Positions 8,152-17,349 are shown, counted from the stretch's first letter. The stretch: DNA of 64,000 bases from Vallitalea sp. (GCA_025210235.1 JAOASG010000022.1:1-64000), one strand, 5' to 3'. Notes: generated by a model not told the origin, from the sequence alone. Translations and numbers: made by a program.

Positions 8152-8637
8152 ATGATAAGAGATGTTGAATTAAATGATGCTAAATCAATATGTGATATAT
8201 ATAATAATTATGTACAAAATACAGTAATTACATTTGAAGAAAAGGTAATTACTGCCCAAGAAATGAGTAAAAGAATTAAAAAAATTACTGCAAATCATTG
8301 TTTTATTGTTTATGAAATAGAGAGCAAAATAGTTGGTTATGCTTATGCGTCTACGTGGAGACAAAGAAGTGCATATCGCTATTGTGTTGAATCTACCATT
8401 TATGTAGATGAAAATCATAAAGGAAAGGGCATTGGCACAAAGTTGTATGAGGAACTTATAAAAAGGTTAAAAGAACTAAATTATCATGTTATTATGGGAA
8501 TAATTGCATTGCCTAATGAATCTAGCGTAAGATTACATGAGAAAACAGGATTCTATAAAGCAGGACATTTTAAGAAAGTTGGAAAGAAACTAGATAAATG
8601 GATTGATGTAGGATATTGGCAGTACGATATAAGATAA
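8152..8637 (+). CDS. GNAT acetyltransferase, phosphinothricin-acetyltransferase type
   Basis: A 161-residue N-acetyltransferase. Residues 3-20 (IRDVELNDAKSICDIYNNYV) and the TFEE segment match the Pat/YwnH branch. The acetyl-CoA loop is at about 92-100 (KGKGIGTKLYEEL, the Q/R-x-x-G-x-G/A motif), and MGIIALPNESSVRLHEKTGF closes the fold. Enzymes of this branch acetylate amino groups of methionine sulfone/sulfoximine or phosphinothricin-like compounds; the actual substrate cannot be told. The gene is monocistronic. Confidence 0.8.
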   Translation: MIRDVELNDAKSICDIYNNYVQNTVITFEEKVITAQEMSKRIKKITANHCFIVYEIESKIVGYAYASTWRQRSAYRYCVESTIYVDENHKGKGIGTKLYEELIKRLKELNYHVIMGIIALPNESSVRLHEKTGFYKAGHFKKVGKKLDKWIDVGYWQYDIR

Positions 8638-8707
8638 TATTTATATACTAATTCATTGAATTAGTCCCATTATATGAATATGATAAAAAATAAGTTAAAT
8701 ATTAAGG

Positions 8708-8866
8708 GAACAACAAATTCAAAGCGAACAAAGAGATTCTCAAAGCAGATACGAATTTATTGTATTAGCAAGTGACTATTTTGTTATGTTTGATATGCAT
8801 ACCGGAGAATATTGGAGGAAAATTGGAGGAGATAAATGGGAAAAACAGCAGTCACATCACGAATAA
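8708..8866 (+). pseudogene. Remnant of a small conserved protein
   Basis: A frame open from just after a stop codon to a TAA encodes about 52 residues with no usable start codon at its beginning. The text RYEFIV...VMFDMHTGEYWRKIGGDKWEK follows a pattern seen at the C-terminus of many small membrane-anchored proteins (a strand, D-x-x-T-G-x-x-W, then W-E-K). The N-terminal anchor is missing, so I read it as a decayed gene end. A downstream internal ATG could still make a peptide of about 25 residues. Confidence 0.45.
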
Positions 8867-9006
8867 TCAGTTTTTGAATATATCTAAAAAACTAATTGAT
8901 TTAAAGAATTGATAATGATAAAATATACTTGAAAAACAAGAAGTTTATTAATATCATATTTGGACAAAATATATACTAGAATGATAGTCAGGAAGTGAGA
9001 GATTTA

Positions 9007-9180
9007 ATGAAGAAAATTAATAGTACCTACTATACAAGGAAACTAAAGGAAGCTAGAAAAGAGCAAGGATTATGTATTGATTGTAGTAAACCACATACAA
9101 CTGGCTATATTAGATGCCAGGAATGTTTAGATAAACAAGCAGAGTATGCCAGGAAAAAAAGAAAAAGTAGCAAGAGTTAA
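9007..9180 (+). CDS. Small zinc-ribbon-like protein
   Basis: A 57-residue basic protein with two Cys pairs, C-I-D-C and C-Q-E-C, 16 residues apart: the layout of a tiny treble-clef or zinc-ribbon. The C-terminus is Lys/Arg-rich (ARKKRKSSKS), suggesting nucleic-acid contact. I chose the ATG at 9007; the GTG 12 bases upstream overlaps the AGGAAG ribosome site. Such proteins occur widely in phage and mobile DNA. The terminator directly behind it has received a group II intron fragment. Confidence 0.6.
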   Translation: MKKINSTYYTRKLKEARKEQGLCIDCSKPHTTGYIRCQECLDKQAEYARKKRKSSKS

Positions 9181-9191
9181 ATATAAAGATT

Positions 9192-9220
9192 AAAAAAAAC
9201 CTTTTAATTAAGGTTTTTTT
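9192..9220 (+). terminator. Rho-independent terminator
   Basis: AAACCTT pairs with AAGGTTT over a TTAATT-type loop, followed by a run of seven T. The intron relic begins three bases later. Confidence 0.85.
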
Positions 9221-9222
9221 AT

Positions 9223-9310
9223 GTGCTCAGCATGGGCGCAAACTAATCGGTAAAAGTCCGATGCACGGGGTGATAGTGCCAAGTGCTAGCTTAAGACAAG
9301 GTACCTTCTA
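9223..9310 (+). mobile_element. 5' relic of a bacterial group IIC intron
   Basis: The sequence starts GTGCTCAGCATGGGCGCA and continues with ACTAATCGG-TAAAAGT-CCGAT and later CTAGCTTAAGACAAGG. This follows the 5' end of group IIC introns such as the Oceanobacillus iheyensis intron: GUG-start, GGCAUGGG, a small GGG-loop-CCC hairpin, then AGCCUAACGCAAGG. It begins directly after the T-run of a terminator, which is the known insertion preference of this class. Only the beginning of domain I is recognisable, with no reverse transcriptase and no domain V. Confidence 0.65.
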
Positions 9311-9380
9311 CTCTATATGGGAAAATTACTATATTACAAAGGTAAAAACAAAATAGTTAGTTTAAAAGTAAATGAATATA

Positions 9381-9800
9381 TTATGAACGAATTCTTGATG
9401 ATTTAGTTACAGAAGCTATAAGAAAAATGGCTACAGCAATAGCTCCAGCAATTTGAAGTGACTGAATAAAGTAATAAGTGGACATGTTATAATCTTCAGC
9501 TACAATGAAATAAATTGCTTTGTATAGTATAGCCCCAGGAACTAAAGGAATAATTCCAGCAATTAAAAATACTGTAACAGGGGTTTTTCGAATTTTCGCA
9601 AAAATATGTGATAGAATACTAACAATTATAGCTCCTAAAAAACTGGAAAAAACAATTGATTCTATTGTAAGGGTTAACAAATATACAAGCCATCCTACAG
9701 CTCCAATAATTCCACAGAAAAAAAGATTTTTTGTAGAAATTCTAAATATAATTGAAAAAAATAAAGTCGCAAAAAAAGCACTAACAACTTGAATAATCAT
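9381..9800 (-). CDS. Threonine/serine exporter, small subunit (ThrE_2/YjjB-like)
   Basis: A 139-residue integral membrane protein with four or five hydrophobic helices. It matches the DUF3815 half of the ThrE exporter family, including the signature AGIIPLVPGAILYKA, where the G-I-I-P-x-V-P-G loop is conserved. It pairs with the upstream gene, whose last codons overlap its ATG by 4 bp. In other bacteria the two halves are fused or form a two-protein threonine/serine exporter. GGAGG sits inside the end of the upstream gene. Confidence 0.85.
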   Translation of the reverse strand: MIIQVVSAFFATLFFSIIFRISTKNLFFCGIIGAVGWLVYLLTLTIESIVFSSFLGAIIVSILSHIFAKIRKTPVTVFLIAGIIPLVPGAILYKAIYFIVAEDYNMSTYYFIQSLQIAGAIAVAIFLIASVTKSSRIRS

Positions 9801-10570
9801 ATTGCATTACCTCCATATAGCATATAGAATTTAAGCATAACTCCTACACCGGTAGCGATAGAAGCTGCAATTATAAGGGCTTCAACAGCTCGTGATACTC
9901 CAGAAAGTAGATTTCCTTCGATTGTATCTCTAATTGCGTTAGTAAAAGCAACCCCAGGTACTAAAGGCATAATAGACCCAATTATAATATTATCAATATT
10001 TGTTCCGAAATTAAAAGCTTTAGTAAAGATAATTGCTATAAGCGCAATAATAACTCCTCCTACTATATCATAGAAAAATTTGTATATGTTTAGTTTTTTG
10101 AATATAATATCAAGTATTCCTAATATTGAACCAATAATTGTAGATACTATACAATCATATATATCACCATTAAAAACTAGAGTAAAAAAGCCTGCGGCAA
10201 GTCCATAAGCAATAATCATTATCCAATTAGGATAGGAGGGTTTCTTTTGAACTTCTAGTAGTTGTTCATAAGATTCATCTATAGTTAATTTATTTGCACA
10301 ATACTTTCTGGAAATATCATTAATAAGTTCTACTTTTGACAAATGAATAGTTCGTTTATTTACTCTTTTTACAAAAGTTATCATAGTAATAGAGGGATCA
10401 TCTAACGTAGCAAATATCCCCGTTGGTGTAACAAATGATTCTATAACTTGAAAGTTAGTTGTTTGTAATATACGGTTTATTGTGTCTTCAACTCTATATG
10501 TTTCAGCACCATTTCTAAGCATAATTTCTCCAGCAAGCATAGCGAATTTGAAGATTAATTTATAATTCAT
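9797..10570 (-). CDS. Threonine/serine exporter, large subunit (ThrE/YjjP-like)
   Basis: A 257-residue protein. A soluble N-terminal domain (about 1-110, LAGEIMLRNGAETYRVEDTI start) is typical of DUF1212 and is followed by five hydrophobic helices. The conserved IIIGSIMPLVPGVAFTNAIRD loop matches the sister subunit. The pair would export serine and/or threonine across the membrane. It is divergent from glyA, the serine-glycine enzyme, so it may relieve serine excess; that is an inference from position. AGGTGA precedes the ATG. Confidence 0.85.
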   Translation of the reverse strand: MNYKLIFKFAMLAGEIMLRNGAETYRVEDTINRILQTTNFQVIESFVTPTGIFATLDDPSITMITFVKRVNKRTIHLSKVELINDISRKYCANKLTIDESYEQLLEVQKKPSYPNWIMIIAYGLAAGFFTLVFNGDIYDCIVSTIIGSILGILDIIFKKLNIYKFFYDIVGGVIIALIAIIFTKAFNFGTNIDNIIIGSIMPLVPGVAFTNAIRDTIEGNLLSGVSRAVEALIIAASIATGVGVMLKFYMLYGGNAI

Positions 10571-10927
10571 AAAATCACCTAAGACAATTTTTTGTTTATT
10601 TTGAGTATATTATAAATGAGATAATTGCGTAATTAATAAATCTAATTTTTAACACAATATAATATATAGATTTTATTTACAGTAGCATTCTACATACTAT
10701 GTTAAAAAATCAACGCAAGGTAATTATGCATTATCTTTAATTATTATATTAGAGTTATATTGTACACTATACTTATCTTAGTATCAATTTATATTTTTAT
10801 TTTTATCCTATAAAATAACGATAAAAAACTAATAACATAATACATGAAAATATTTTTTATTCCATTATACATCAACTTATGCTATAATAAATTCATTAAT
10901 TTACTATGCTAAAATGGAGGAATTAAG
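10571..10927. other. Intergenic region between the exporter and glyA
   Basis: This 357-bp AT-rich region separates divergent genes. A TATAAT at 10883-10888, 39 bases before the glyA start, is a candidate -10, but no good -35 lies 17 bp upstream. No riboswitch or repeat was recognised. Confidence 0.3.
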
Positions 10928-12160
10928 ATGTACACTTTTGATGAAATTAAGAATGTAGATCCAGAAATTGCAGAAGCAGTAAGCAAAGAAGTAAACAGAC
11001 AAAGAAATAATATTGAGCTAATTGCTTCAGAGAACTTTGTATCAGAAGCAGTATTAGCAACTATGGGTAGTCAATTAACAAACAAATATGCTGAAGGTTA
11101 TCCAGGTAAAAGATATTATGGTGGTTGTGAATGCGTTGACATTGCAGAAAATTTAGCTAGAGATAGAGCAAAACAATTATTTGGAGCAGATCATGCCAAT
11201 GTACAGCCACATTCAGGAGCTAATGCTAACTTAGCTGTATTTTTTGCAGTTCTTGATCCAGGAGATACTGTAATGGGTATGGATTTATCTCACGGAGGAC
11301 ACTTAACACATGGAAGTCCTGTAAATATATCAGGAAAACAATATAATATTGTACCTTATGGAGTAAATAAGGATGGATATATTGATTATGACGAAGTAAT
11401 GAAGATTGCAAAAGAAAATAAACCAAAGCTTATTATTGCAGGAGCTAGCGCTTATGCAAGAACGATAGATTTTAAGAAATTTAGAGAAATTGCTGATGAA
11501 GTAGGGGCATATCTTATGGTAGATATGGCTCATATAGCTGGTTTAGTAGCAACAGGACATCATCCAAATCCAGTTCCATATGCTGACTTCGTTACAACTA
11601 CAACTCATAAAACTTTGAGAGGTCCAAGAGGCGGGCTTATTTTATGTTCTGAAAAATATGCGAAGATAATCGATAAATCAATATTCCCAGGTACTCAAGG
11701 CGGTCCTTTAATGCATGTTATAGCTGCAAAAGCAGTTAGTTTTAAAGAAGCATTAACAGATGAATTTAAGGAATATCAACAACAAGTAGTTAATAATGCA
11801 AAAGCGTTGGCTGATTCTTTATTAAAAAGAGGTTTTAATTTAGTGTCTGGAGGTACAGATAATCATTTATTATTAGTTGACCTTCAAAACATGAATTTAA
11901 CTGGTAAAGTTGCCGAAAAGTTATTAGATGAAGTAAATGTGACATGTAATAAAAATACAGTGCCATTTGATCCTCAGAGTCCTTTTGTTACTAGTGGAAT
12001 TAGACTTGGAACTCCTGCTGTTACTACTAGAGGAATGAAGGAAGAAGATATGGATAAAATTGCTGAAATTATATATTTAGCATTAAGTGATTTTGAAAAT
12101 AATAAAGATGAAGCTAAGAAATTAGTTAATGAATTAGTAACTAAATATCCTTTATATTAA
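10928..12160 (+). CDS. glyA: Serine hydroxymethyltransferase
   Basis: A 410-residue PLP enzyme that interconverts serine plus tetrahydrofolate with glycine plus 5,10-methylene-tetrahydrofolate in the cytoplasm. The full family sequence is present: [16 protein letters not shown] near the N-terminus, [13 protein letters not shown], the histidine stretch [12 protein letters not shown], and the PLP lysine in [14 protein letters not shown] (about residue 225). Length is normal. TGGAGG precedes the ATG. It is monocistronic with its own terminator. Together with the gcv operon at 44 kb it supplies one-carbon units from serine and glycine. Confidence 0.97.
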   Translation: MYTFDEIKNVDPEIAEAVSKEVNRQRNNIELIASENFVSEAVLATMGSQLTNKYAEGYPGKRYYGGCECVDIAENLARDRAKQLFGADHANVQPHSGANANLAVFFAVLDPGDTVMGMDLSHGGHLTHGSPVNISGKQYNIVPYGVNKDGYIDYDEVMKIAKENKPKLIIAGASAYARTIDFKKFREIADEVGAYLMVDMAHIAGLVATGHHPNPVPYADFVTTTTHKTLRGPRGGLILCSEKYAKIIDKSIFPGTQGGPLMHVIAAKAVSFKEALTDEFKEYQQQVVNNAKALADSLLKRGFNLVSGGTDNHLLLVDLQNMNLTGKVAEKLLDEVNVTCNKNTVPFDPQSPFVTSGIRLGTPAVTTRGMKEEDMDKIAEIIYLALSDFENNKDEAKKLVNELVTKYPLY

Positions 12161-12197
12161 ATATTTTGTGATTTCTAAATAGATATAAAAAGAAATT

Positions 12198-12247
12198 AAA
12201 AACAGTTTAGAATAAAGCTACTTATGCTTTTTCCAAACTGTTTTTTT
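12198..12247 (+). terminator. Rho-independent terminator of glyA
   Basis: AAAACAGTTT pairs with AAACTGTTTT around a 25-nt loop, followed by a T-run. Confidence 0.8.
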
Positions 12248-12288
12248 ATCGTTAATTTATTAATTTTTGATCTAAATATCTTACTAAT

Positions 12289-13779
12289 TTATTTTACCTG
12301 ATCAACAGTATAACCTTTGTCTATTAATTGTTTTACTATACCAGTATTACCTACCATATGACCAGCACCAACTACAACAAAATATGTGTTTCCACTTTCA
12401 TCATTTAAGTAGTTTAATACACTTTCGTACATATGATTATTTCTTTCAATCCAGAATTTTTTAGTAAATTCATTAGCAGCTGATTCATCAAAAGCAACAA
12501 GTTTTTCAAGTGAATCAACATCACCAGCTTTCCAATAATCTAACATTAATTCTATTATTTTAATATTATCTGATATCACTTCTGCATTTGTTTCTTCGGT
12601 ATCTTTATTAGCTACTGGTTGAGTTAAAACTCCTTTTAATAAGTCTTCTTGAATCTCAGTAGAAAATGAATCTAGTAAATCTGTTTGGAATTTGTATCCT
12701 TCTATTTCAACTATTGGTTTTCTATAAATAGATTTACTCATAAAAAACATATCAACACCAAGACCTGCTACGATTGTTTGTTTTGAAGCTTCGTAATTTT
12801 GTATTGTAAAAGCAGCACACCATGGTTTTAATAAATCATATTGTTCTTTAGGTAATATCTCTAAGCTTTTCATTTTCTTTTCATAAGCTTCATAAGTTTC
12901 TTTAGAGATAACCTTATCAATAGTTGTTCCATCTGTATAATACATTTTTTGTTGCATATAGGCTAAGCCAGTTTGGTCACCTAATGTATTTACTTCTACA
13001 CATAATGCATCAGATTTATTAAAAGCGTTTAGAATATCGTCATTCATTGGATATAAACTTGAATTAGCAATATGTATTGAACCTAATAAATATATAGTGT
13101 TTTTGCCATTAGTTACTTTCCAAAATGCTCCTTTTGCAGCTTTATCAGATTTTTGAACAACATAGTAATAAACCCTTGAAGTTAAAGCGAAAAGTTGTTC
13201 TTTTGTACAAGTTTTTGTTAGTCCAAGCTGATTATTACTTCCATTAATTAGTTGGTTAGATACAAGATAGTTAACTGATTTTAGTTTAGCTTTTGATATA
13301 GAAGAAATATCATCATATGCTAATGTATAATCTATGTCATATTTAAATGTAGGTTGTGATAACCTGATTACTCTATATAACACATCAATAACATCTTTTC
13401 TTGTTACAGTTAAATCAAACTCATTATCTAGTAAAAAAGCATTAAATAGTTTGTAAGCAGCTTTCTGAAGAGCAAAACTATCAGTTAATATATCTTCCTC
13501 AGTAACTTTTTCATTTGTAATTTTTTCATATAACTTTATACCAACAATATATAATTGCTCTTTAGTTACTTCTGACTTATATCCATAAAACATTTCTGGA
13601 TTAATAATATCATAAATATTTAACATTTGAATGTCTTCTAAAGCCCACAAACTAGGTAGTTCTGGTTGCTTCGCTGGTACAGTATTTGCGTATGTAACTT
13701 GATAATTATAGTTTAACGATACAAGAGTAAGTACAAGTGACATACATAAAATCATAATTTTTTTGATGCTTTTTTTCAT
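12289..13779 (-). CDS. Secreted SLH-like protein with TraB/GumN domain
   Basis: A 496-residue exported protein. I start it at the ATG at 13779 because AAAGGTGG lies at normal spacing; a GTG four codons upstream overlaps that site. After a signal peptide (about 1-31) comes PSLWALEDIQMLNIYD, the first of roughly three degenerate SLH repeats (to about residue 195). Residues 205-490 are a TraB/GumN domain: ITYLLGSIHI-like strand (YLLGSIHIANSSLYP), an E in LCVEVNT, and the closing VVGAGHMVGNTGIVKQL. Relatives are erythromycin-esterase/metalloprotease-like TraB proteins of uncertain activity. It is probably held to the wall by the SLH repeats. Confidence 0.8.
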   Translation of the reverse strand: MKKSIKKIMILCMSLVLTLVSLNYNYQVTYANTVPAKQPELPSLWALEDIQMLNIYDIINPEMFYGYKSEVTKEQLYIVGIKLYEKITNEKVTEEDILTDSFALQKAAYKLFNAFLLDNEFDLTVTRKDVIDVLYRVIRLSQPTFKYDIDYTLAYDDISSISKAKLKSVNYLVSNQLINGSNNQLGLTKTCTKEQLFALTSRVYYYVVQKSDKAAKGAFWKVTNGKNTIYLLGSIHIANSSLYPMNDDILNAFNKSDALCVEVNTLGDQTGLAYMQQKMYYTDGTTIDKVISKETYEAYEKKMKSLEILPKEQYDLLKPWCAAFTIQNYEASKQTIVAGLGVDMFFMSKSIYRKPIVEIEGYKFQTDLLDSFSTEIQEDLLKGVLTQPVANKDTEETNAEVISDNIKIIELMLDYWKAGDVDSLEKLVAFDESAANEFTKKFWIERNNHMYESVLNYLNDESGNTYFVVVGAGHMVGNTGIVKQLIDKGYTVDQVK

Positions 13780-13812
13780 CAATATTACCACCTTTCAATT
13801 AAGTCTATAACT

Positions 13813-13930
13813 TAAGTAATTGCGAAACTACATAAAGTTGATTCTTTAATACAATATGTTGGATTCCGGCTTATAATAAGAACTACATATTGTATGTAAA
13901 GAATTAAAATACTTAGTTTCATAATTACCT
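13813..13930 (-). repeat. MITE-like palindromic repeat, copy C
   Basis: A 118-bp copy in the opposite orientation to copy A. It starts TAAGTAATTGCGAAACTA and ends TTTCATAATTACCT, with the same inner arms and core. It lies just upstream of the SLH-TraB start codon, so it may sit in that gene's leader or promoter. Confidence 0.85.
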
Positions 13931-14043
13931 AGCTCTATATTAAAATCACCGCTTGATATTACCATATATATAATATGATGTCAATTTTTAGTAATTAGTA
14001 AAATTATAAACTAATTAATTGGTAAAATTAAAAAATTTTATAT

Positions 14044-14076
14044 AATTATATGTTACTTAGGTGGTAACATATAATT
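14044..14076 (-). terminator. Hairpin terminator for the minus-strand small gene
   Basis: A 13-bp perfect stem, AATTATATGTTAC pairing with GTAACATATAATT, sits two bases past the stop of the 14079-14246 gene. A T-rich stretch follows on the minus strand but not immediately. Confidence 0.6.
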
Positions 14077-14078
14077 AA

Positions 14079-14246
14079 TTAAGAATCCAATATTTCTTTT
14101 ATTTTATCATAATCAGGAAGTGCTTTTGCTTCCTCTTCGGTAATTTTTTTAAACCCCATTTTAAGGTAGTAATTAAGTTGTTTTTCATTAGTTAAAGTAA
14201 GTATTTTAGATCTTTCGTCATAAACATATATCTCGTTATAAATCAT
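14079..14246 (-). CDS. Small hypothetical protein
   Basis: A 55-residue acidic protein (MIYNEIYVYDERSK start, KKITEEEAKALPDYDKIKEI near the end) with no recognised family. GAAAGGGG, 7 bases upstream, fixes the ATG at 14246; an ATG eight codons earlier has no ribosome site. A hairpin terminator follows. Its neighbours (SLH-TraB gene and Ku) give no clue to its role. Confidence 0.5.
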   Translation of the reverse strand: MIYNEIYVYDERSKILTLTNEKQLNYYLKMGFKKITEEEAKALPDYDKIKEILDS

Positions 14247-14463
14247 TTTAATTCCCCTTTCGTTATCCACATAATTTAGGAAATTGCATTAATATAAATC
14301 CTCTATAATAGGTTTTATACCTTGCATAGAAAATCATACTAAATTACTAATTATGGATTAATTTTATTAAAACTTTATTAAATAATATGATAATAACCCA
14401 TAATACATGCAAAACAATGAATTAATATAAGTATTTTACAAATAATAAATTTTATAGATAATT

Positions 14464-14565
14464 AAGTAATTGCATTAAGTTGTTCTTTACTACAATGTTA
14501 GATATATTAATTAAATCCTTATATTGTATAGTAAAAAAATTGAAATTCTTATTTTACAATTACGT
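14464..14565 (-). repeat. MITE-like repeat, degenerate copy H
   Basis: The ends AAGTAATTGCATTAAGTTG and TTTTACAATTACGTAT and inner TTCTTTACTACAAT / ATTGTATAGTAAAAAAA keep the family layout, but the core has diverged and is shortened. It ends 27 bases before the Ku start codon. Confidence 0.6.
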
Positions 14566-14592
14566 ATATATAAGGCAGAAAGGATGAGTATC

Positions 14593-15423
14593 ATGCATAC
14601 GATGTGGAAAGGATCTATCAGTTTTGGATTAGTAAATATACCTATTAAAATGTTTGCTGCTACAGAAAATAAAGATGTTAGATTTAGATATATTCATAAA
14701 GAGTGTAATACACCTATTAAATATAAGAAGATATGTCCTACATGTAATAAAGAAGTTACAGAGGAGGATATTGTAAAAGGTTTTGAATATGAACCAGGTC
14801 ATTTTGTAATTATTACTAATGAAGATTTGGATTCAGTTAAAAACGAAGTAAATGGGAAATTAATAGAGATAGTTGATTTTGTAAATCTATCAGAAATAGA
14901 TCCTATATATTTTAATAAAACCTATTATCTTGCACCGCAAGATACAATTGGTAAGGCATATAAATTACTTAGAAAAGCAATGAAAGAAACTGGTAAAATT
15001 GCAATTGCACGAATAACCATTAGAAACAAACAATCTTTAGCAGCTCTTAGAGTATACGATAATATACTTGTTATGGAAACAATTTTTTATCCAGATGAAG
15101 TTCGTCCTATAAGTCAAGTACCAGGTTTGCCAGAAGACGAACAAGTAAATGAAAAAGAATTAACAATTGCTAATCAGTTAATTGATAATTTAACAGCTGA
15201 ATTTGAGCCTAGTAAATATAAAGATAATTATCGTGAAGAAGTAATGGAGCTAATTAATAATAAGATAGCAGGAAAAGAGGTTGAAATATCAAAAGAAGCA
15301 CCTGAAAGAAATGTAATAGACCTCATGGAGGCATTACAAGCTAGTTTAAAAGAGACAAAAACACAAAAGGTTAAACCAACAACTAAAAAGAAAAAAACAA
15401 CAACGAAAAAACAAACTAGCTAG
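14593..15423 (+). CDS. ku: Ku protein of bacterial non-homologous end joining
   Basis: A 276-residue Ku homologue that would bind double-strand DNA ends as a homodimer ring and recruit LigD. The N-terminus MHTMWKGSISFGLVNIPIKM is the family signature. A His/Cys set (HKEC, CPTC) follows, and the central RIGKARITIRNKQ-like strand (IAIARITIRNKQSLAALR) is present. The C-terminus is a Lys/Thr-rich basic tail, as in many bacterial Ku. I use the ATG at 14593 (AAAGG 9 bases upstream). The longer open frame upstream is read from MITE copy H and is not credible. Two end-joining enzymes follow directly. Confidence 0.95.
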   Translation: MHTMWKGSISFGLVNIPIKMFAATENKDVRFRYIHKECNTPIKYKKICPTCNKEVTEEDIVKGFEYEPGHFVIITNEDLDSVKNEVNGKLIEIVDFVNLSEIDPIYFNKTYYLAPQDTIGKAYKLLRKAMKETGKIAIARITIRNKQSLAALRVYDNILVMETIFYPDEVRPISQVPGLPEDEQVNEKELTIANQLIDNLTAEFEPSKYKDNYREEVMELINNKIAGKEVEISKEAPERNVIDLMEALQASLKETKTQKVKPTTKKKKTTTKKQTS

Positions 15424-15455
15424 CTTAAATAATTGTTAAACAAGAGGAATAGAAA

Positions 15456-16400
15456 ATGGAAATAATAAAGCCTATGGAACCAATTTTATCTACGAATATA
15501 ATAGAAGGGAATAATTTTATTCATCAAATAAAATGGGATGGTATTAGAGGGATTACTTATATTGAGAAAAATAATTATAAGGTCTTTACTAAAAATGGTA
15601 ATGAAAGAACTAGTTTTTATCCTGAATTAAATGAGATTATTGATTTATTTAAAGGTAATAGTGGAATTATTGATGGAGAAATTATAGTATTAGATGATAA
15701 TGCAAGACCCACATTTAATTATATACTAAATAGAGAAAGAATTAGAACTAAGTCTAAAATAAATTATTATGCAAAAAAATATCCTGTAAAATACATTATC
15801 TTTGACTTATTATATTTAGATGGTGAAGACTTAAGAGATTATTCATTAGAAGAAAGAATCAATATACTTAATGAAACAATAAAAAAGAGTAGTGTTATTA
15901 CCATTACTGATTCATTTAGTAATGGTAATAAATTATATCAATTGATGGAAGAAAAGAATTATGAAGGCATTGTGTCAAAAAATATTAATAGTAGATATAT
16001 TAGTGGGAAAAAACATGGTATGTGGTTTAAAACTAAGATATTAAAAAAAATGCTTACTGTAATTGGTGGAATTAAGTGGAATAATGGGTGTGTTAAATCA
16101 TTATTACTAGGGATTTATAGTGAGGGTAATATTATTTATGTAGGAAATGCTAGTATTGGTCTAAAACAATCAGATATGAGATTGTTAAAAGAGTTTAGGA
16201 ATAGTATAAGTGCAGATAAAAGCCCTTTTAGTAATTTAAGTAAAGGGGAAGATATATTATGGTTAAAGCCAATACTGACATGTTGGGTTAGTTTTTTAGA
16301 GTGGACAAATACAAATTCTTTGCGCCATCCCAAAATAATTGGGTTTAGCTCAGAAAAATCTATTAATGCTAATGGAGAGGAGTTTACTTATCGTGGATAA
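15456..16400 (+). CDS. ATP-dependent DNA ligase (LigD ligase module)
   Basis: A 314-residue DNA ligase that seals nicks during end joining. The nucleotidyl lysine is K26 in QIKWDGIRG (motif I). IDGEIIVLD is motif III-like, FDLLYLDGEDLRDY is motif IIIa, EGIVSKN is motif IV, and MWFKTKI is motif V. The last ~110 residues form the OB-fold. It begins 32 bases after ku with AGAGGA upstream and overlaps the next gene by 8 bp. In many bacteria this module is fused to a polymerase and a phosphoesterase as LigD; here it is a separate protein and no phosphoesterase module is seen. Confidence 0.92.
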   Translation: MEIIKPMEPILSTNIIEGNNFIHQIKWDGIRGITYIEKNNYKVFTKNGNERTSFYPELNEIIDLFKGNSGIIDGEIIVLDDNARPTFNYILNRERIRTKSKINYYAKKYPVKYIIFDLLYLDGEDLRDYSLEERINILNETIKKSSVITITDSFSNGNKLYQLMEEKNYEGIVSKNINSRYISGKKHGMWFKTKILKKMLTVIGGIKWNNGCVKSLLLGIYSEGNIIYVGNASIGLKQSDMRLLKEFRNSISADKSPFSNLSKGEDILWLKPILTCWVSFLEWTNTNSLRHPKIIGFSSEKSINANGEEFTYRG

Positions 16401-17286
16401 TATAATCATAATTGATGATATAAAAATAAAATTATCAAATCCTAATAAATTATTATGGCCTGAACTTGGAATAACTAAAGTAGATTATTTAAAATATCTT
16501 ATTTATTTATCTCCTTACATTATTAAACATGCTAAGGATAGATACCTCACAACGATAAGATATCCTGATGGTTATAATCAAAAATTCTTTTACCAGAAAA
16601 AAATACCATCATATGCACCTAATTATGTTGATACATGTGAATGGAAAGATGGAAGTTTGTATATTAACCTTAATAAACAAACTACGTTAATATGGCTAGG
16701 AAATCTTGCTTCTCTTGAATTTCATACTACATTTAACAAAATTCATAACCCTTTTTACCCTAATAATATAGTTTTTGATCTTGACCCTTCACAAGGACAA
16801 GTTTTTGATCAAGTAATTGAAGTAGCATTAAAAATATATGAAACATTAAATAAGCTAAATATAAAAAGTTATGTAAAAACTTCAGGAGCAACAGGATTGC
16901 AAATTTATATACCTATTGGAGATAAATATGATTATAATGTTGCTAGACAGATTAGTAAGTTCTTTGCAGAATATTTTTCTAATAAATATCCAGAAATTAT
17001 AACAATAGAAAGATTAAAAAATAAAAGAGGAAAGAAGTTGTATTTTGATTATTTACAAATGTGGGAGGGCAAAAGTATTATTACTCCTTATTCACCAAGA
17101 GCTACGAAATATGCATCTATTTCAATGCCACTCAAATGGGAAGAAGTAGAAAAAGGTATTAAACCAGAGGATTTTACTATAATAAATGCTATGGCTAGGC
17201 TAAAAAAGATGGGTGATTTATTTGAACCGTTATTAAATAATAATAATACCCAAGACTTTAATTTTATATTACAAGAAATTATATAA
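16393..17286 (+). CDS. LigD-type polymerase/primase module
   Basis: A 297-residue archaeo-eukaryotic-primase-type polymerase that fills gaps at broken ends. I start it at the GTG at 16393: GGAGAGGAG lies 10 bases upstream and the start overlaps the ligase stop. Visible motifs: LLWPELGITKVDYLKYL at the N-terminus, the metal-binding FDLDPSQG (D-x-D), SGATGLQIYIPI, and SPRATKYASISMPLKWEEV. This matches the LigD-Pol family over its whole length. As a stand-alone protein it must pair with the ligase and Ku through protein contacts. Confidence 0.92.
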   Translation: MDNIIIIDDIKIKLSNPNKLLWPELGITKVDYLKYLIYLSPYIIKHAKDRYLTTIRYPDGYNQKFFYQKKIPSYAPNYVDTCEWKDGSLYINLNKQTTLIWLGNLASLEFHTTFNKIHNPFYPNNIVFDLDPSQGQVFDQVIEVALKIYETLNKLNIKSYVKTSGATGLQIYIPIGDKYDYNVARQISKFFAEYFSNKYPEIITIERLKNKRGKKLYFDYLQMWEGKSIITPYSPRATKYASISMPLKWEEVEKGIKPEDFTIINAMARLKKMGDLFEPLLNNNNTQDFNFILQEII

Positions 17287-17349
17287 ATTAGTGTACCATT
17301 TAAATGAACTATAAAAAACTAAAAATTCATTCATTAAGATTAATCAAAC

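Noticed and set aside
14524..14592. Longer Ku start with about 23 extra residues
   Set aside because: The extension comes largely from MITE copy H, and the family start MHTMWKG is at 14593.
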